The notes beneath the pieces are model-generated. The model did no database searches. It was not told where the DNA came from and was given only the letters and a program-made list of their open reading frames with translations. Both the position numbers and the translations under genes were made by a program. This document shows positions 52,559-62,501 of a stretch of DNA of 64,000 nucleotides, piece after piece. Each line of letters starts with the position of its first letter. Positions within the stretch are counted from its first letter, which is position 1. This stretch comes from Clostridium_AD sp050717635. GTDB lineage: Bacteria; Bacillota; Clostridia; Clostridiales; Clostridiaceae. Where the stretch lies: NCBI RefSeq assembly GCF_050717635.1, contig NZ_JBOITO010000030.1, positions 372,001-436,000 of the forward strand, given 5' to 3'.

Positions 52559-54853
52559 TTATTTTTTAGTAATATATTTTTTTAGTTCTTTGTTAATAGC
52601 TGTCATTACTACCTGAAAGTCAGTGTCAGCGTCTCCCATCAATATATCTACTGCATCTTCTATAGATGACATAGTATATATATGAAAATTCCCATTTTCA
52701 ATTTCTCTTTCAACCTCATCATTTAAAACCAAGTCACCCGCATTAGACAGTGGAATTACTACTCCTTTATCCACTATTGTATCTACTATTTTGCACACCC
52801 CATAAAAACCCTCTATCTTGTCATTAGCCCCTCCTATTGGTTGGATATCACCAAATTGATTTACGGAACCTGTAATGGCAATATTTTGCTTTATAGGTAT
52901 TTTACTTAAAGCTGAAAGCATGCATACTATTTCTGCAACTGATGCACTATCCCCATCTATTTTGCCATAAATTTGTTCAAAGCATAAGTGAAAATCTACT
53001 GGAAGTTTATTAAATCCCCCATTTATACTACTTATATATCCCTTTAATATATTAATAGACTTACTATGGATGCTTCCACTTAGATTGCTCTCCTTTTGAA
53101 CATCCACAATATTTCCTTCTCCCTTATAACAGCAACAAGTAATCTTTATTGGTTTTCCAAATCTAAAATATCCTGCATCAATTACTGATAACCCATTAAC
53201 TTGACCAATTTTACTATTTTTAACTTCAATAAGCATTTTATTATCAGCATAGTTATTTAGAATTTCTTTTTCCATAATATCTGTTTTGTATCCTACTTGA
53301 ATTATGTCACCTTCACTAATTTCTCCTCTATTTTTATCTTTAATACTATTGTTTGATAAGGTTAATAGTTTAGTTATTTCATATTTATCATAATATATTT
53401 TTTCTTTACTCTGAGCCTTTCGTGATAATAACTTTGCAACCTCCCTTATAGCACCCTTAGTAAGAGATTTCAAATTATTTTCACTACAAATTTTATTTAT
53501 TTCAAATACCAAAGAACTCTTTAAATCTTTGTCTATACTCTGAAGAGGATTACATTCTGCTTTTATCGTGAATATTTTTCTAAAGTCTTCATCATAGTTA
53601 TAAAGTAAGTCATAAGTCTCGTAATCACCAATTAGAATTATCTTTTCCCTAATAGGTATGGGCTCCGGTTTCAAAGTGTTTATTGAGACAATTTCATAAA
53701 GGTTTTTGCTGTAAGCTAGGTCAACCTGACCCGTTAATAAGGATTTTTTTAAATAATGGTAAGCGGCTGGATTAGTCAGCAAACTATTAGCTCTAATTAT
53801 TAAACATCCCTCATTTGCTTTTATCATACTTCCACCATTTATGAATTCTATATCCGAAGAATAAACCCCATTGTGATTTTCATATTCTATATTTCCAAGT
53901 AAATTCGTTAAATTGGGATCTTGCTCAAATATTACTGGAGGAACTAAATTTTTACTATTATCTACAATTACGTTTACAACATATTTATATATAATTTCAT
54001 TTATTTTTTCCTCATCCTCATCATAACTTAGCGAATAATTATCTATAAGTTTTTCTTCAATATCCGCGCAGACTATATCAATATAATTCTGTACATCCGC
54101 GTCACAACTAAACATAATTTTATATTCTTCTTTTAAATCCAACATTTCATTTTTATAGAAGACTTCCATAATTTTCTTTAACTTTTCTAAGTCTCTATCT
54201 TCAATATCTTTTAATTCTTCTAATAGTTGCTTAGATTTATCTTTTAAAGTACTTACTGTTTCTAAAATAGTCTCTTTTTTACTCTTATCTAAGATGTCAT
54301 ATTCACTTTCAGTCATTTCCTTTCCACTGCTTAAAGGAATGAATGTGAATCCATTATTGCTGGATTTTATATCAAACCCATTTTCTTTTGCTGTATCTAT
54401 TAATTTAGCAATTAGATCAGTCCTTTGCTTTTGAATATTTTCTGCAATATCATCTTTTTCTTTATTTATAGAACTGTTATAAAACTCAAATGTACATTCT
54501 AGATATTCATTCTGAATTTCCTTTATTACCTTTTTTAATTTATTACCTACTCCATTACTTACAAAAATAGGTTTCGGAGATTTATCATCTTCGAATAACA
54601 CATAGCAAATGTCCATTGGCTTGCTTCTTTTTTCAAAAATATTATTTACATATTTAACAATATCTTTAAGCCCCTCTTTTGAAAAATCGTCTATTAAATA
54701 AATATTAAAACCCTCTTTATCTATACCTAATCCAGTTTTAATATTTTCTATTACATCCATATACTGTGGCATAACATCTAAGGGGTCTTGTACCTTAATG
54801 TCTTCAATATCAAATTCATAAATAATTTCACTTGGAGTTAATTCCCTCTTCAT
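52559..54853 (-). CDS. Lon-like protease with degenerate ATPase domain (LonB-like)
   Basis: The 764-residue protein resembles the AAA_32-Lon family. The C-terminal S16 protease domain is intact: the nucleophile lies in DGDSAS (S636) and the dyad Lys in ANDKIEG (K679). The ATPase half is abnormal. The P-loop position reads NIYLIDDFSKEGLK instead of GPxGTGKT, and the Walker B position reads GCLIIRAN where the family has LVLDA. So ATP hydrolysis is unlikely. A long charged helical stretch (about 150-240) is present. GGAGG precedes the ATG. Confidence 0.85.
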   Translation of the reverse strand: MKRELTPSEIIYEFDIEDIKVQDPLDVMPQYMDVIENIKTGLGIDKEGFNIYLIDDFSKEGLKDIVKYVNNIFEKRSKPMDICYVLFEDDKSPKPIFVSNGVGNKLKKVIKEIQNEYLECTFEFYNSSINKEKDDIAENIQKQRTDLIAKLIDTAKENGFDIKSSNNGFTFIPLSSGKEMTESEYDILDKSKKETILETVSTLKDKSKQLLEELKDIEDRDLEKLKKIMEVFYKNEMLDLKEEYKIMFSCDADVQNYIDIVCADIEEKLIDNYSLSYDEDEEKINEIIYKYVVNVIVDNSKNLVPPVIFEQDPNLTNLLGNIEYENHNGVYSSDIEFINGGSMIKANEGCLIIRANSLLTNPAAYHYLKKSLLTGQVDLAYSKNLYEIVSINTLKPEPIPIREKIILIGDYETYDLLYNYDEDFRKIFTIKAECNPLQSIDKDLKSSLVFEINKICSENNLKSLTKGAIREVAKLLSRKAQSKEKIYYDKYEITKLLTLSNNSIKDKNRGEISEGDIIQVGYKTDIMEKEILNNYADNKMLIEVKNSKIGQVNGLSVIDAGYFRFGKPIKITCCCYKGEGNIVDVQKESNLSGSIHSKSINILKGYISSINGGFNKLPVDFHLCFEQIYGKIDGDSASVAEIVCMLSALSKIPIKQNIAITGSVNQFGDIQPIGGANDKIEGFYGVCKIVDTIVDKGVVIPLSNAGDLVLNDEVEREIENGNFHIYTMSSIEDAVDILMGDADTDFQVVMTAINKELKKYITKK

Positions 54854-54960
54854 ATTCCGCCTCCTCCCAATCCTTTATTATATTAATATTCTTAAATTAT
54901 AAATTTAGGAACAAATATTATCATTAATAGATAAATATTTTAATAGACTATTTTTAATAC

Positions 54961-54989
54961 TTGAGTTTGATTACAACATAAGATATAAT
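54961..54989 (+). promoter_or_regulatory. Promoter of the basic protein gene
   Basis: TTGAGT (54961-54966), 17 nt, TATAAT (54984-54989). It lies about 55 nt upstream of the start codon in the divergent gap with the Lon-like gene. Confidence 0.7.
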
Positions 54990-55044
54990 TAGTTTATTGA
55001 CTTTTTATATTTATTATAATTTTTAATGTAGAGGAGTAATACTA

Positions 55045-55470
55045 ATGGGATTAAAAGACAAATTAACTAATAGTTATACAAATGCTTACTTGAAAAGATA
55101 TGGGGATAGACTTACTCAAACACAAGGTAGAGTTCTATCTGTCAAAGTAGATGAAAAAATTTATTGGAAATTTTTAAGAATATTTAGTAAATTAACTGTA
55201 ACTATCTTGGTAAAGGCAGACGGAAGCAAGTCTATTGCAAGATGCGTATTTAAGAAAAAACGTTGGTTTAAGAAAATTCACTTTATTTCTGTGCTTCAAG
55301 GACAGTCTGTTATAATTCAAGGAATGAAGGGTAAAAAAGGAAAAGAACACAGAGAACAAATTCAAGTTGTAAACATTAGAAATTTAACAACAAAGAAAGA
55401 TTTAGTTCCAATGAAGGGAAATACTACTCCAAAAGTGCAAAGAGTAAGAGCCGATAAACATTTAAAATAA
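55045..55470 (+). CDS. Small strongly basic protein, possible OB-fold, unknown function
   Basis: A 141-residue cytosolic protein with about 30 Lys/Arg residues and few acidic ones. No membrane segment or signal peptide. The middle (about 25-115) alternates beta strands: GRVLSVKVDEK, LTVTILVKADGS, FKKKRWFKKIHF, GQSVIIQGMKG and IQVVNIRNLT, which looks like an OB-type barrel. It probably binds nucleic acid, but I recognise no family. GAGGAG precedes the ATG. Own promoter and terminator make it an independent unit. Confidence 0.75.
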   Translation: MGLKDKLTNSYTNAYLKRYGDRLTQTQGRVLSVKVDEKIYWKFLRIFSKLTVTILVKADGSKSIARCVFKKKRWFKKIHFISVLQGQSVIIQGMKGKKGKEHREQIQVVNIRNLTTKKDLVPMKGNTTPKVQRVRADKHLK

Positions 55471-55518
55471 AAAGATGTATGACAAAGTTAGATTTTACTT
55501 TGTCATACATCTTTTTTT
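55469..55518. terminator. Bidirectional terminator between convergent genes
   Basis: AAAAGATGTATGACAAAGT and its complement form a 19-bp stem with an 8-nt loop and T-runs on both strands. It serves the basic-protein gene (plus) and the Ca2+ ATPase (minus). Confidence 0.9.
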
Positions 55519-55529
55519 AGTACTCTACT

Positions 55530-58094
55530 TTAATGATTATGAACTAAATATAAATACAAACTGTTAATGAAAGATATAATGCCAGAGAAAAACAGAATAA
55601 TTAGCCATTGACCGAAGTTAAGAGGTATTGTATGAAATACGCTCTGTAGAAAAGGTATATATACTATGCTAATTAACATTAATATCGATATACCAACTGC
55701 CCCAATTAGGTACAAATTTGTAAAGGGATTAATTTCAAAAAGTGATTGTTTTTCTGATCTACATTCAAAAACATGTATAAGTTGAGATAAAACTAGTGTA
55801 CCTAGGGCCAATGTTCTACATGCTTCCAGACTCATGCCATAATAAATACCTGCAATAAATGATAAAACTGTACATACACCAATGAGGGTCCCACGAATGA
55901 CAATCTTTTCTGTAAGTCCCCTTGAAAATACGCTTTCTCTCTTTTCTCTAGGCCTTTGGAGCATAATTCCCTTACCCGCAGGATCCACCCCTAGTGCAAT
56001 GGCAGGAAGCCCATCTGTAACTAGATTAACAAATAAAATTTGAATTGGAAGTAAGGGATTTTCTAGGTAAAATAATGAAGCCAAAAACATAGTAAGTACT
56101 TCTCCTAAATTACAGGATAATAAGTATCTTATAAATTTCCTTATATTATCATATATTACCCGTCCTTCTTCAACTGCTGCAACTATTGTGGCAAAATTAT
56201 CATCTAAAAGAATCATTGAAGCTGCTTCTTTAGTTACATCTGTTCCAGATATTCCCATAGCTATGCCAATATCTGCTTCTTTTATAGCAGGCGCATCATT
56301 TACACCATCACCTGTCATTGCAACAATATAATTTTTATGTTTATAAGCTTTTACAATTCTCAGCTTATGTTTTGGACTTACTCTTGCGAATATTCTAAAA
56401 CCATCAATAGATTTGTCAAGCTCCACATCATTTAATTTATCTAGCTCATCTCCCGTTATTACCTCATTTGGAGATTTACATATATCTAAGTCCTTCCCAA
56501 TAGCGTAAGCTGTATTTTTGTGATCACCTGTTATCATTACTGGCTTTATACCTGCAATGATACACTTTTGGACGGCCTCCTTCACCTCAGGCCGAGGAGG
56601 GTCAATTATACCTGCAACACCTATGAAAATTAAATTAGACTCTAAATTCTCGTTACGCGTAAGACCAGATACCTTATAGGCACAGGCGATACACCTTAAC
56701 GCCTTAAAGGACATAGACTCCACAGCCCTTAATAGTGAATTTTTATAATTTAAAAGCATAGGTTGCACCACTCCATCAATGTATATATACTTACATTTTT
56801 CTATAACCCTTTCCGGCGCACCCTTAACATAACAAACTTCATTACCATCTTCACTAACAACGACTGACATAATCTTCCTAGTTGAATTAAAAGAATTTTC
56901 ATATACCCTTGTAGATTTATTTAAAAATTCTTTTAGATCCTGTGTCTTTGTAAAATAAGCTTTAATTAATGCAGTTTCTGTAGGGTCACCAAATAAACAT
57001 TTTTCCATATCACCTTTATTAAAATCATAGTTACAATCGTTACAGTATGTATAGGCTTTTTTCATTAATAGATTTAATGGTATTTTATCACTATCAACAT
57101 AATGAACGCGACTATTAAAATATAATGCCTTTACTGTCATGTTATTTTGGGTTAGTGTTCCTGTCTTATCTGTACATATTACTGACGTACACCCTAACGT
57201 TTCAACTGCAGGTAATTTTCTAATTAATGCTTTTCTTTTAAGCATTCTAGATACCCCTAGTGCTAATGCAACTGTAACTATAGCAGTTAAGCCTTCTGGA
57301 ATTGCAGCTACGGCTAAACTTATCCCAAGTAAAAACATTGTATACATATCTTGTCCACGCCAAATACCCATTACAGTTACAACAGCGCAAATAATTATAC
57401 AAAGTGCAACTAATATTTTTCCAAGATGTTCTAGTCTTTCTTTTAGTGGAGACGGTTCATTTTCAATGCTATGAAGCATGCTTGCTATTTTTCCCATTTC
57501 AGTCATCATACCAGTGGCTAGAACTTTTGCAGTAGCTTTTCCTGTGAGAAGTATTGTTCCCATATAAATATTATTATCAGAGGACCTAGAACTTTTATTT
57601 ACTCCCGCAGACTCTCCAGTAAGTAGTGATTCATCTAGCATTGCATTATTATCTTGAACCAATATACAATCCGCCGGAATTCTATCTCCACTTTCTAATA
57701 CTACTAAATCACCAGGCACTAAATATATAGCATTTATTACTGACACGCCACCATTTCTTAGTACTTTAGCAGTTGGAGCTGCAAGCCTTCCAAGTGCCTC
57801 TAAGGACTTCTCCGTTTTATACTCTTGAATAAATCCTAGTATTCCATTCATTATAACTATAATAAATATGGTTATTGCATCAGCTTTCTCTCCCATAAGT
57901 CCCGAAATCACTGTTGCTGCTATAAGTACCCAAGTAATAAAATCGTTAAACTGTGATAAGAATATATGAATCGGGGATATCTTTTTTTTATTTTCTAATT
58001 TGTTCAGTCCATATTGTTTAAGCCTAGTCTCCGCCTGCTTAGATGTAAGTCCACTCCAAAGTTCATTACTATTTTCCGATCTTTCATTAATCAC
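55530..58094 (-). CDS. P-type Ca2+-transporting ATPase (SERCA-like)
   Basis: Exports Ca2+ (possibly Mn2+) using ATP. The 854 residues show the cation N-domain (LWSGLTSKQAETRLKQYG), the actuator motif LTGESAGV, the ion-site helix motif AVAAIPEGLTAI, the phosphorylated Asp in CTDKTGTLTQNN, the nucleotide KGAPERVI, hinge MTGDGVNDAPAIKEADIGIAMG, and ten membrane segments including NLVTDGLPAIALG. GTG start (58092-58094) after GGGGGAG. It stands alone, with a terminator on its 3' side. Confidence 0.94.
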   Translation of the reverse strand: MINERSENSNELWSGLTSKQAETRLKQYGLNKLENKKKISPIHIFLSQFNDFITWVLIAATVISGLMGEKADAITIFIIVIMNGILGFIQEYKTEKSLEALGRLAAPTAKVLRNGGVSVINAIYLVPGDLVVLESGDRIPADCILVQDNNAMLDESLLTGESAGVNKSSRSSDNNIYMGTILLTGKATAKVLATGMMTEMGKIASMLHSIENEPSPLKERLEHLGKILVALCIIICAVVTVMGIWRGQDMYTMFLLGISLAVAAIPEGLTAIVTVALALGVSRMLKRKALIRKLPAVETLGCTSVICTDKTGTLTQNNMTVKALYFNSRVHYVDSDKIPLNLLMKKAYTYCNDCNYDFNKGDMEKCLFGDPTETALIKAYFTKTQDLKEFLNKSTRVYENSFNSTRKIMSVVVSEDGNEVCYVKGAPERVIEKCKYIYIDGVVQPMLLNYKNSLLRAVESMSFKALRCIACAYKVSGLTRNENLESNLIFIGVAGIIDPPRPEVKEAVQKCIIAGIKPVMITGDHKNTAYAIGKDLDICKSPNEVITGDELDKLNDVELDKSIDGFRIFARVSPKHKLRIVKAYKHKNYIVAMTGDGVNDAPAIKEADIGIAMGISGTDVTKEAASMILLDDNFATIVAAVEEGRVIYDNIRKFIRYLLSCNLGEVLTMFLASLFYLENPLLPIQILFVNLVTDGLPAIALGVDPAGKGIMLQRPREKRESVFSRGLTEKIVIRGTLIGVCTVLSFIAGIYYGMSLEACRTLALGTLVLSQLIHVFECRSEKQSLFEINPFTNLYLIGAVGISILMLISIVYIPFLQSVFHTIPLNFGQWLIILFFSGIISFINSLYLYLVHNH

Positions 58095-58272
58095 GTAAAC
58101 TCCCCCTTATATTCTTCACTCTCTACTAATATATGTGTTATTTTACCTACATATGAAAAAACATACAGTGAATTATTTTAGCTTATCTTGGGTTTTTCTT
58201 TACAATATAGGCATTTCATTATAAACTAATACTAACAATCATTGCCAATGAAAATGACTAGGAGGAACATAA

Positions 58273-59916
58273 GTGAAAAACGTTATTTATATTACAGGGC
58301 ATAGAAATCCAGATACAGATTCAATTTGTGCTGCTATTGCCTATGCAGAGTTTAAAAATAAGACAGGAAAAATTCCTGCAATACCTATAAGACTTGGAGA
58401 GATTAATCGTGAAACTCAATTTATTCTTAATTATTTTGATGTAGAGGAACCGAAACTTATAACTACAGTTAAAACGCAAATTTCAGATTTAGATATTGAC
58501 ATTGTAGCCCCTATTTCACCTGATATTTCTCTTAAAATGGCCTGGTCTATTATGAAAAAAAATAGTATAAAGACACTACCTGTTATAGATGAAAATGATA
58601 GGTTAGCTGGTGTAGCATCAGTTTCTAATCTTGCTGCAAGCTATCTAGATATTTGGGATAATTCTATTCTTGCTAAAAGTAATACGACTCTTGAGAATAT
58701 TTTAGATACTTTATCAGCTAAATGTTTATACAAACCCGACATACCATTTAACATAGTAGGAAAGATTATTGTAGCTGCTATGCATCCAGATAGTACGAAA
58801 GCTGTAATTGAACCTGGTGATATTGCCATATGTGGAGATAGAGAAGACTCCCAACATTTACTAATTACATCTAAAGCTGCTCTCTTAATAGTTACAGGAA
58901 ACCATGCGCCCACTGAGGAAATTATAAAACTAGCCGAAACTAATGAATGTACAATTGTGTTAACCCCTTTTGATACATTTACAGCTTCCAGACTTATAAC
59001 ACAAAGTATCCCTATAAGTTATGTTATGACTAAAAAGAATGTTTTAAGTTTTAATGTAGATGATTTTGTTGATGAGATAAAATATATTATGCTTGAAACT
59101 AGATACAGAAGTTATCCAGTTATTGATGAAAACAATAAAGTTATCGGTTCAGTATCTAGATATCATTTAATATCACAAAACAGAAAAAAAGTCATACTTG
59201 TAGATCATAATGAAAAAACTCAGTCAGTACCGGGACTTGAAGATGCTGATCTATTAGAAATAATAGACCACCATAGAATTGCAGATGTACAAACTGGTAC
59301 CCCTATTTATTTTAGAAACGAACCTGTAGGTAGCACCTCAACAATTATTGCCTCCATATTCTTTGAAAATGGAATTAGACCCTCTAAGAAAGCAGCAGGA
59401 ATTCTATGTGCAGCAATTATTTCTGATACCCTACTTCTAAAATCTCCTACTTCAACTTTAATAGATAAACTTATATTAAAAAGATTATCTACAATTGCAG
59501 ATTTAAATGTAGAAGAGTTTGCCAAAGAAATGTTTAAAGCTGGTACCTCCCTTGAAGGTAAAACTGCAAAGGAAATTTTTTACCAAGACTTTAAGGTTTT
59601 TACTCTTAATAATTTTAAAATAGGAGTATCACAAGTTGGCACAATGTACATTGAAGGCTTTGACCCAATGAAAGATGATATGATAAATTTAATGAATAAA
59701 AAAACCGAAGAAAGTGGCTTTGACATCATTTTGCTAATGCTAACCGATATACTAAATGGCGGTTCCACATTAATAGCCGTTGGTGAACATAAAGAAGTTA
59801 TTTCAAAAGCCTTTAATATTACACTTACTGATAACGGAGTATACATTCCTGGTCTAGTTTCAAGAAAAAAACAAGTTATACCCCCTATTACAGATGCCAT
59901 AAATAAAACAAACTAA
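58273..59916 (+). CDS. ppaC: CBS-domain manganese-dependent inorganic pyrophosphatase
   Basis: Family II pyrophosphatase of the DHH superfamily, with a regulatory insert. The 547 residues begin with the DHH metal motif GHRNPDTDSICAA. Next come a first CBS domain (about 70-125), a DRTGG domain (about 130-240) and a second CBS domain (about 245-300). The catalytic domain then resumes with EIIDHHRIAD and a DHHA2 domain with the SRKKQVIPP motif. Such CBS-PPases are inhibited by AMP/ADP and activated by ATP or diadenosine polyphosphates. GTG start after AGGAGG. Confidence 0.95.
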   Translation: MKNVIYITGHRNPDTDSICAAIAYAEFKNKTGKIPAIPIRLGEINRETQFILNYFDVEEPKLITTVKTQISDLDIDIVAPISPDISLKMAWSIMKKNSIKTLPVIDENDRLAGVASVSNLAASYLDIWDNSILAKSNTTLENILDTLSAKCLYKPDIPFNIVGKIIVAAMHPDSTKAVIEPGDIAICGDREDSQHLLITSKAALLIVTGNHAPTEEIIKLAETNECTIVLTPFDTFTASRLITQSIPISYVMTKKNVLSFNVDDFVDEIKYIMLETRYRSYPVIDENNKVIGSVSRYHLISQNRKKVILVDHNEKTQSVPGLEDADLLEIIDHHRIADVQTGTPIYFRNEPVGSTSTIIASIFFENGIRPSKKAAGILCAAIISDTLLLKSPTSTLIDKLILKRLSTIADLNVEEFAKEMFKAGTSLEGKTAKEIFYQDFKVFTLNNFKIGVSQVGTMYIEGFDPMKDDMINLMNKKTEESGFDIILLMLTDILNGGSTLIAVGEHKEVISKAFNITLTDNGVYIPGLVSRKKQVIPPITDAINKTN

Positions 59917-59936
59917 ATTAGTAATTTAAGTAGTAG

Positions 59937-59981
59937 AAAAATGGAAGCATTTATTTTAATAATAAATGCTTCCATTTTTTT
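59937..59981. terminator. Bidirectional terminator after ppaC
   Basis: A perfect 19-bp inverted repeat (59937-59955 with 59961-59979) around TTAAT is flanked by A- and T-runs. It separates ppaC from the convergent CbiB-like gene. Confidence 0.9.
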
Positions 59982-59986
59982 ATGTT

Positions 59987-60754
59987 CTATAATAAATACA
60001 CCACTACAAAAGCTGTAAAAATCATAAAACATATAGAATAACTAATATTTAAATAATTCTTAACACACACATCATCGATCTTATTGTTATAGTCTCCATA
60101 GGATTTTAGGTAATGCATATTTTTCCCATTATAATGACAGTAAAAATTAACAGATCCTATATAGGCAGCTAATATATCCACATTTAACATAGGCATCTTA
60201 AAAAGATTGCTAATATAATCACCTTTAAATTTTACCTTGAACTTTCGATTTCTTAAAACATAAATTATATATAAAAAAACTTCAGTTATCAATGAAGGAA
60301 TTATGTTAGCTATAGCTACTAATAAACCCATTAAATTAAGTTCCTCATCAAAGCTAATATTGTAGAGTAGAGTAAATACAATAGCTGACGCATTCCCAAG
60401 TATTACAATATAAAATAATGGTGCAATAAATCCACATACTAGTGCTCTAGATATAGTGGAAATGGTGTCATAAAAATGCTTCTTTTCCGTGTTATTTATA
60501 TTTTTTCTCTCTGTATTACTTATATCTAATACTATAAAAGCTGTGATGGCATTGTATATCTCATTATTTTTCACAATAAAAAGCCCCATATATATAAAAG
60601 TTAAAGCACATAAATATAAAAATTGTATCACATAAGGGTTTTTGATTTTTTTCCTTATTTTTTTGTTAACAGTTCGCACTAGCCCTTGTCTGTCGAGTTT
60701 CCAGAGTAATATACTAATTAAACAACCAACTGTATATCCTATACCCAAATTCAT
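59987..60754 (-). CDS. Divergent CbiB/CobD-like membrane protein
   Basis: A 255-residue protein with about six membrane segments. The phrase ALVCGFIAPLFYIVILGNASA followed by YNI aligns with the CbiB core (DGVIAPLFxxxLGG...A...NT). GSVNFYCHYNGK...YGD resembles the CbiB C-terminal GxxNYYxGK...IGD. CbiB joins aminopropanol to cobyric acid. Here the sequence is shorter than CbiB (about 315) and key acidic/Asn residues look replaced. No cobalamin genes are nearby, so the function may differ. Confidence 0.5.
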   Translation of the reverse strand: MNLGIGYTVGCLISILLWKLDRQGLVRTVNKKIRKKIKNPYVIQFLYLCALTFIYMGLFIVKNNEIYNAITAFIVLDISNTERKNINNTEKKHFYDTISTISRALVCGFIAPLFYIVILGNASAIVFTLLYNISFDEELNLMGLLVAIANIIPSLITEVFLYIIYVLRNRKFKVKFKGDYISNLFKMPMLNVDILAAYIGSVNFYCHYNGKNMHYLKSYGDYNNKIDDVCVKNYLNISYSICFMIFTAFVVVYLL

Positions 60755-60847
60755 CCCTCCTATTTCATATTGTTACAGCCACTGCTAATAATATATGAGG
60801 GATTCTCAATAATTAAAACTATTTCTCAATTATTATTTTGTAAAAGT

Positions 60848-60883
60848 AAAAATAGACATACTCATAAGAGCATGTCTATTTTT
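60848..60883 (-). terminator. Terminator of the flagellar operon
   Basis: AAAAATAGACAT and its complement form a 12-bp stem (60848-60883) with TTTTTACTTTT following on the minus strand, 10 nt beyond the flgG stop. Confidence 0.85.
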
Positions 60884-60892
60884 ATATTTTAT

Positions 60893-61690
60893 TTATCTTC
60901 GCAAATTATTAGCCATTTGCCACATTTCATCAGCCGTTTTTAAGGTAGTAGAACTAAGTTGGAAAGCTCTTTGAGTAATAAGCATTTGAGTCATTTCAGT
61001 TGTAATATCTACATTTGATAGTTCTAAAAAACCTTGTCTAATAGAATAATCTGTGCTATCTATAGCCTCTGAACCAGGCCTTGGCATAAATAGACCATCT
61101 CCTATAGAAACCATTGAATTGTCACCAATAACATTTGAAATCTTCACTTTTCCCACAGCCAAGTTACCTGCTGGTTCTTTTACGGATACAACTCCACTCG
61201 AATCTACAACGAAATTGTTTCTTTGGAATTTATAAGGTCCATCTATAGTATTAATATTGTTACCAGAATTATCTACTATACTAAGCCTATTTCCTTTAGG
61301 GTCAACTATATTACCATTTGCATCTGTTGTAAAATCACCAGCTCTTGTATAAGCCTTGCTATTGTCTGCTTGAACTACTTCAAAATAACCCGTTCCATCT
61401 ATAGCTAAATCTGTTGGAACGTCTGTAGATGTAATATTTCCTTGGGAAGTATCTCGCGTCCATTCCCCAACCCTTACACCAGTACCATTTTGTAGTATTG
61501 CTTTACCATCTTTACCTGATGATACAGGGTACCCTGCTCTATCAAGAGATTCGTAGACTAGATCCTTAAAATTAGTATTAACTTTTTTATACCCGTTGGT
61601 ATTTACATTTGCAATATTATTTGATATGCTATCTAATTTTTCCTGTTGGGCCATCATAGAACTTCGACTACTCCATAACATTCTTAACAT
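60893..61690 (-). CDS. flgG: Flagellar rod/hook-basal-body protein FlgG
   Basis: Distal rod component of the flagellum. The 265 residues have the rod-protein N-terminus MMAQQEKLDSISNNIANVNTNGYK, the flagellin-hook region DLAIDGTGYFEV followed by YTRAGDF, and the C-terminal helix FLELSNVDITTEMTQMLITQRAFQ. It lies 28 nt after its FlgF-like paralogue, the flhO-flhP arrangement of Firmicutes. Last gene of the operon. Confidence 0.92.
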   Translation of the reverse strand: MLRMLWSSRSSMMAQQEKLDSISNNIANVNTNGYKKVNTNFKDLVYESLDRAGYPVSSGKDGKAILQNGTGVRVGEWTRDTSQGNITSTDVPTDLAIDGTGYFEVVQADNSKAYTRAGDFTTDANGNIVDPKGNRLSIVDNSGNNINTIDGPYKFQRNNFVVDSSGVVSVKEPAGNLAVGKVKISNVIGDNSMVSIGDGLFMPRPGSEAIDSTDYSIRQGFLELSNVDITTEMTQMLITQRAFQLSSTTLKTADEMWQMANNLRR

Positions 61691-61718
61691 ATACGCTTCA
61701 CCACCCTCATTTTAATAA

Positions 61719-62501
61719 CTACCTTACTGTACCAACTTCATTTACTGCTTTTCCTAGTGTTTCATCTATAGCCTGTACAACCTTTTGGTTACTTTCAAAA
61801 TTTCTCATTATTGTCATCATATTTACAATTTCACTTGTCACATTGACATTTGATTTTTCTAATGCGTTTTGTCTAACTGTAACATCAGCATTTTGGATAG
61901 GGTTTGCAGCTTCAAATAAATTATCACCAATTTTTTTCATGCTCTTATAATCTTCAAAGTCTACGGTACTTAGTTTGTATCGATCTTCCCCGTTAACTTT
62001 TATATTTCCATACTTATCAGCTACCATTGTGCCTTCGCCAACAAATAGTGGTCCATTTGCATTTGTTAGTTTATCTTTGCATAATACCTTATCTCCACTA
62101 TCCGTTACTAAATATCCCTTTGCATCAACATGAAAATCACCACTTCTAGTGTAATAATTTTTATTATCAATACCATTATCTCTTTGTACGGTAAAAAATC
62201 CACTTCCTTCAATAGCAAAATCTGTAGATTTATCCGTAGTTTGAATTACTCCTTGCGTGAAATATGTATTTAAATCATCTATTTCACTCCCCATACTTAA
62301 GGATCCAATAGTACTTTTAGTATTCACACCGTTTACAATTTTATCGTAGTTTTGTATTAGCACGTCATCAAATTTTTTAATAGAAAGATTATCACTTTTA
62401 AACCCAGTTGTATTGGCATTCGCTAAGTTATTGGTTACTACACTTTGTTTAGCTTCTCCCGTTATGAGTCCTGTAACTGCTGTATAAAGCCCTCTAATCA
62501 T
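61719..62501 (-). CDS. flgF: Flagellar rod protein FlgF/FlgG family
   Basis: Proximal/distal rod paralogue, 260 residues. N-terminus MIRGLYTAVTGLITGEAKQS with VTNNLANANTTGFK, hook-body phrase FAIEGSGFFTVQRD and YYTRSGDFHVDAKGYL, and the C-terminal ALEKSNVNVTSEIVNMM. Its ATG overlaps the stop of the small upstream gene (ATGA), with AAGGATG upstream. Could equally be called flhP; paralogue naming in Firmicutes is inconsistent. Confidence 0.9.
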   Translation of the reverse strand: MIRGLYTAVTGLITGEAKQSVVTNNLANANTTGFKSDNLSIKKFDDVLIQNYDKIVNGVNTKSTIGSLSMGSEIDDLNTYFTQGVIQTTDKSTDFAIEGSGFFTVQRDNGIDNKNYYTRSGDFHVDAKGYLVTDSGDKVLCKDKLTNANGPLFVGEGTMVADKYGNIKVNGEDRYKLSTVDFEDYKSMKKIGDNLFEAANPIQNADVTVRQNALEKSNVNVTSEIVNMMTIMRNFESNQKVVQAIDETLGKAVNEVGTVR

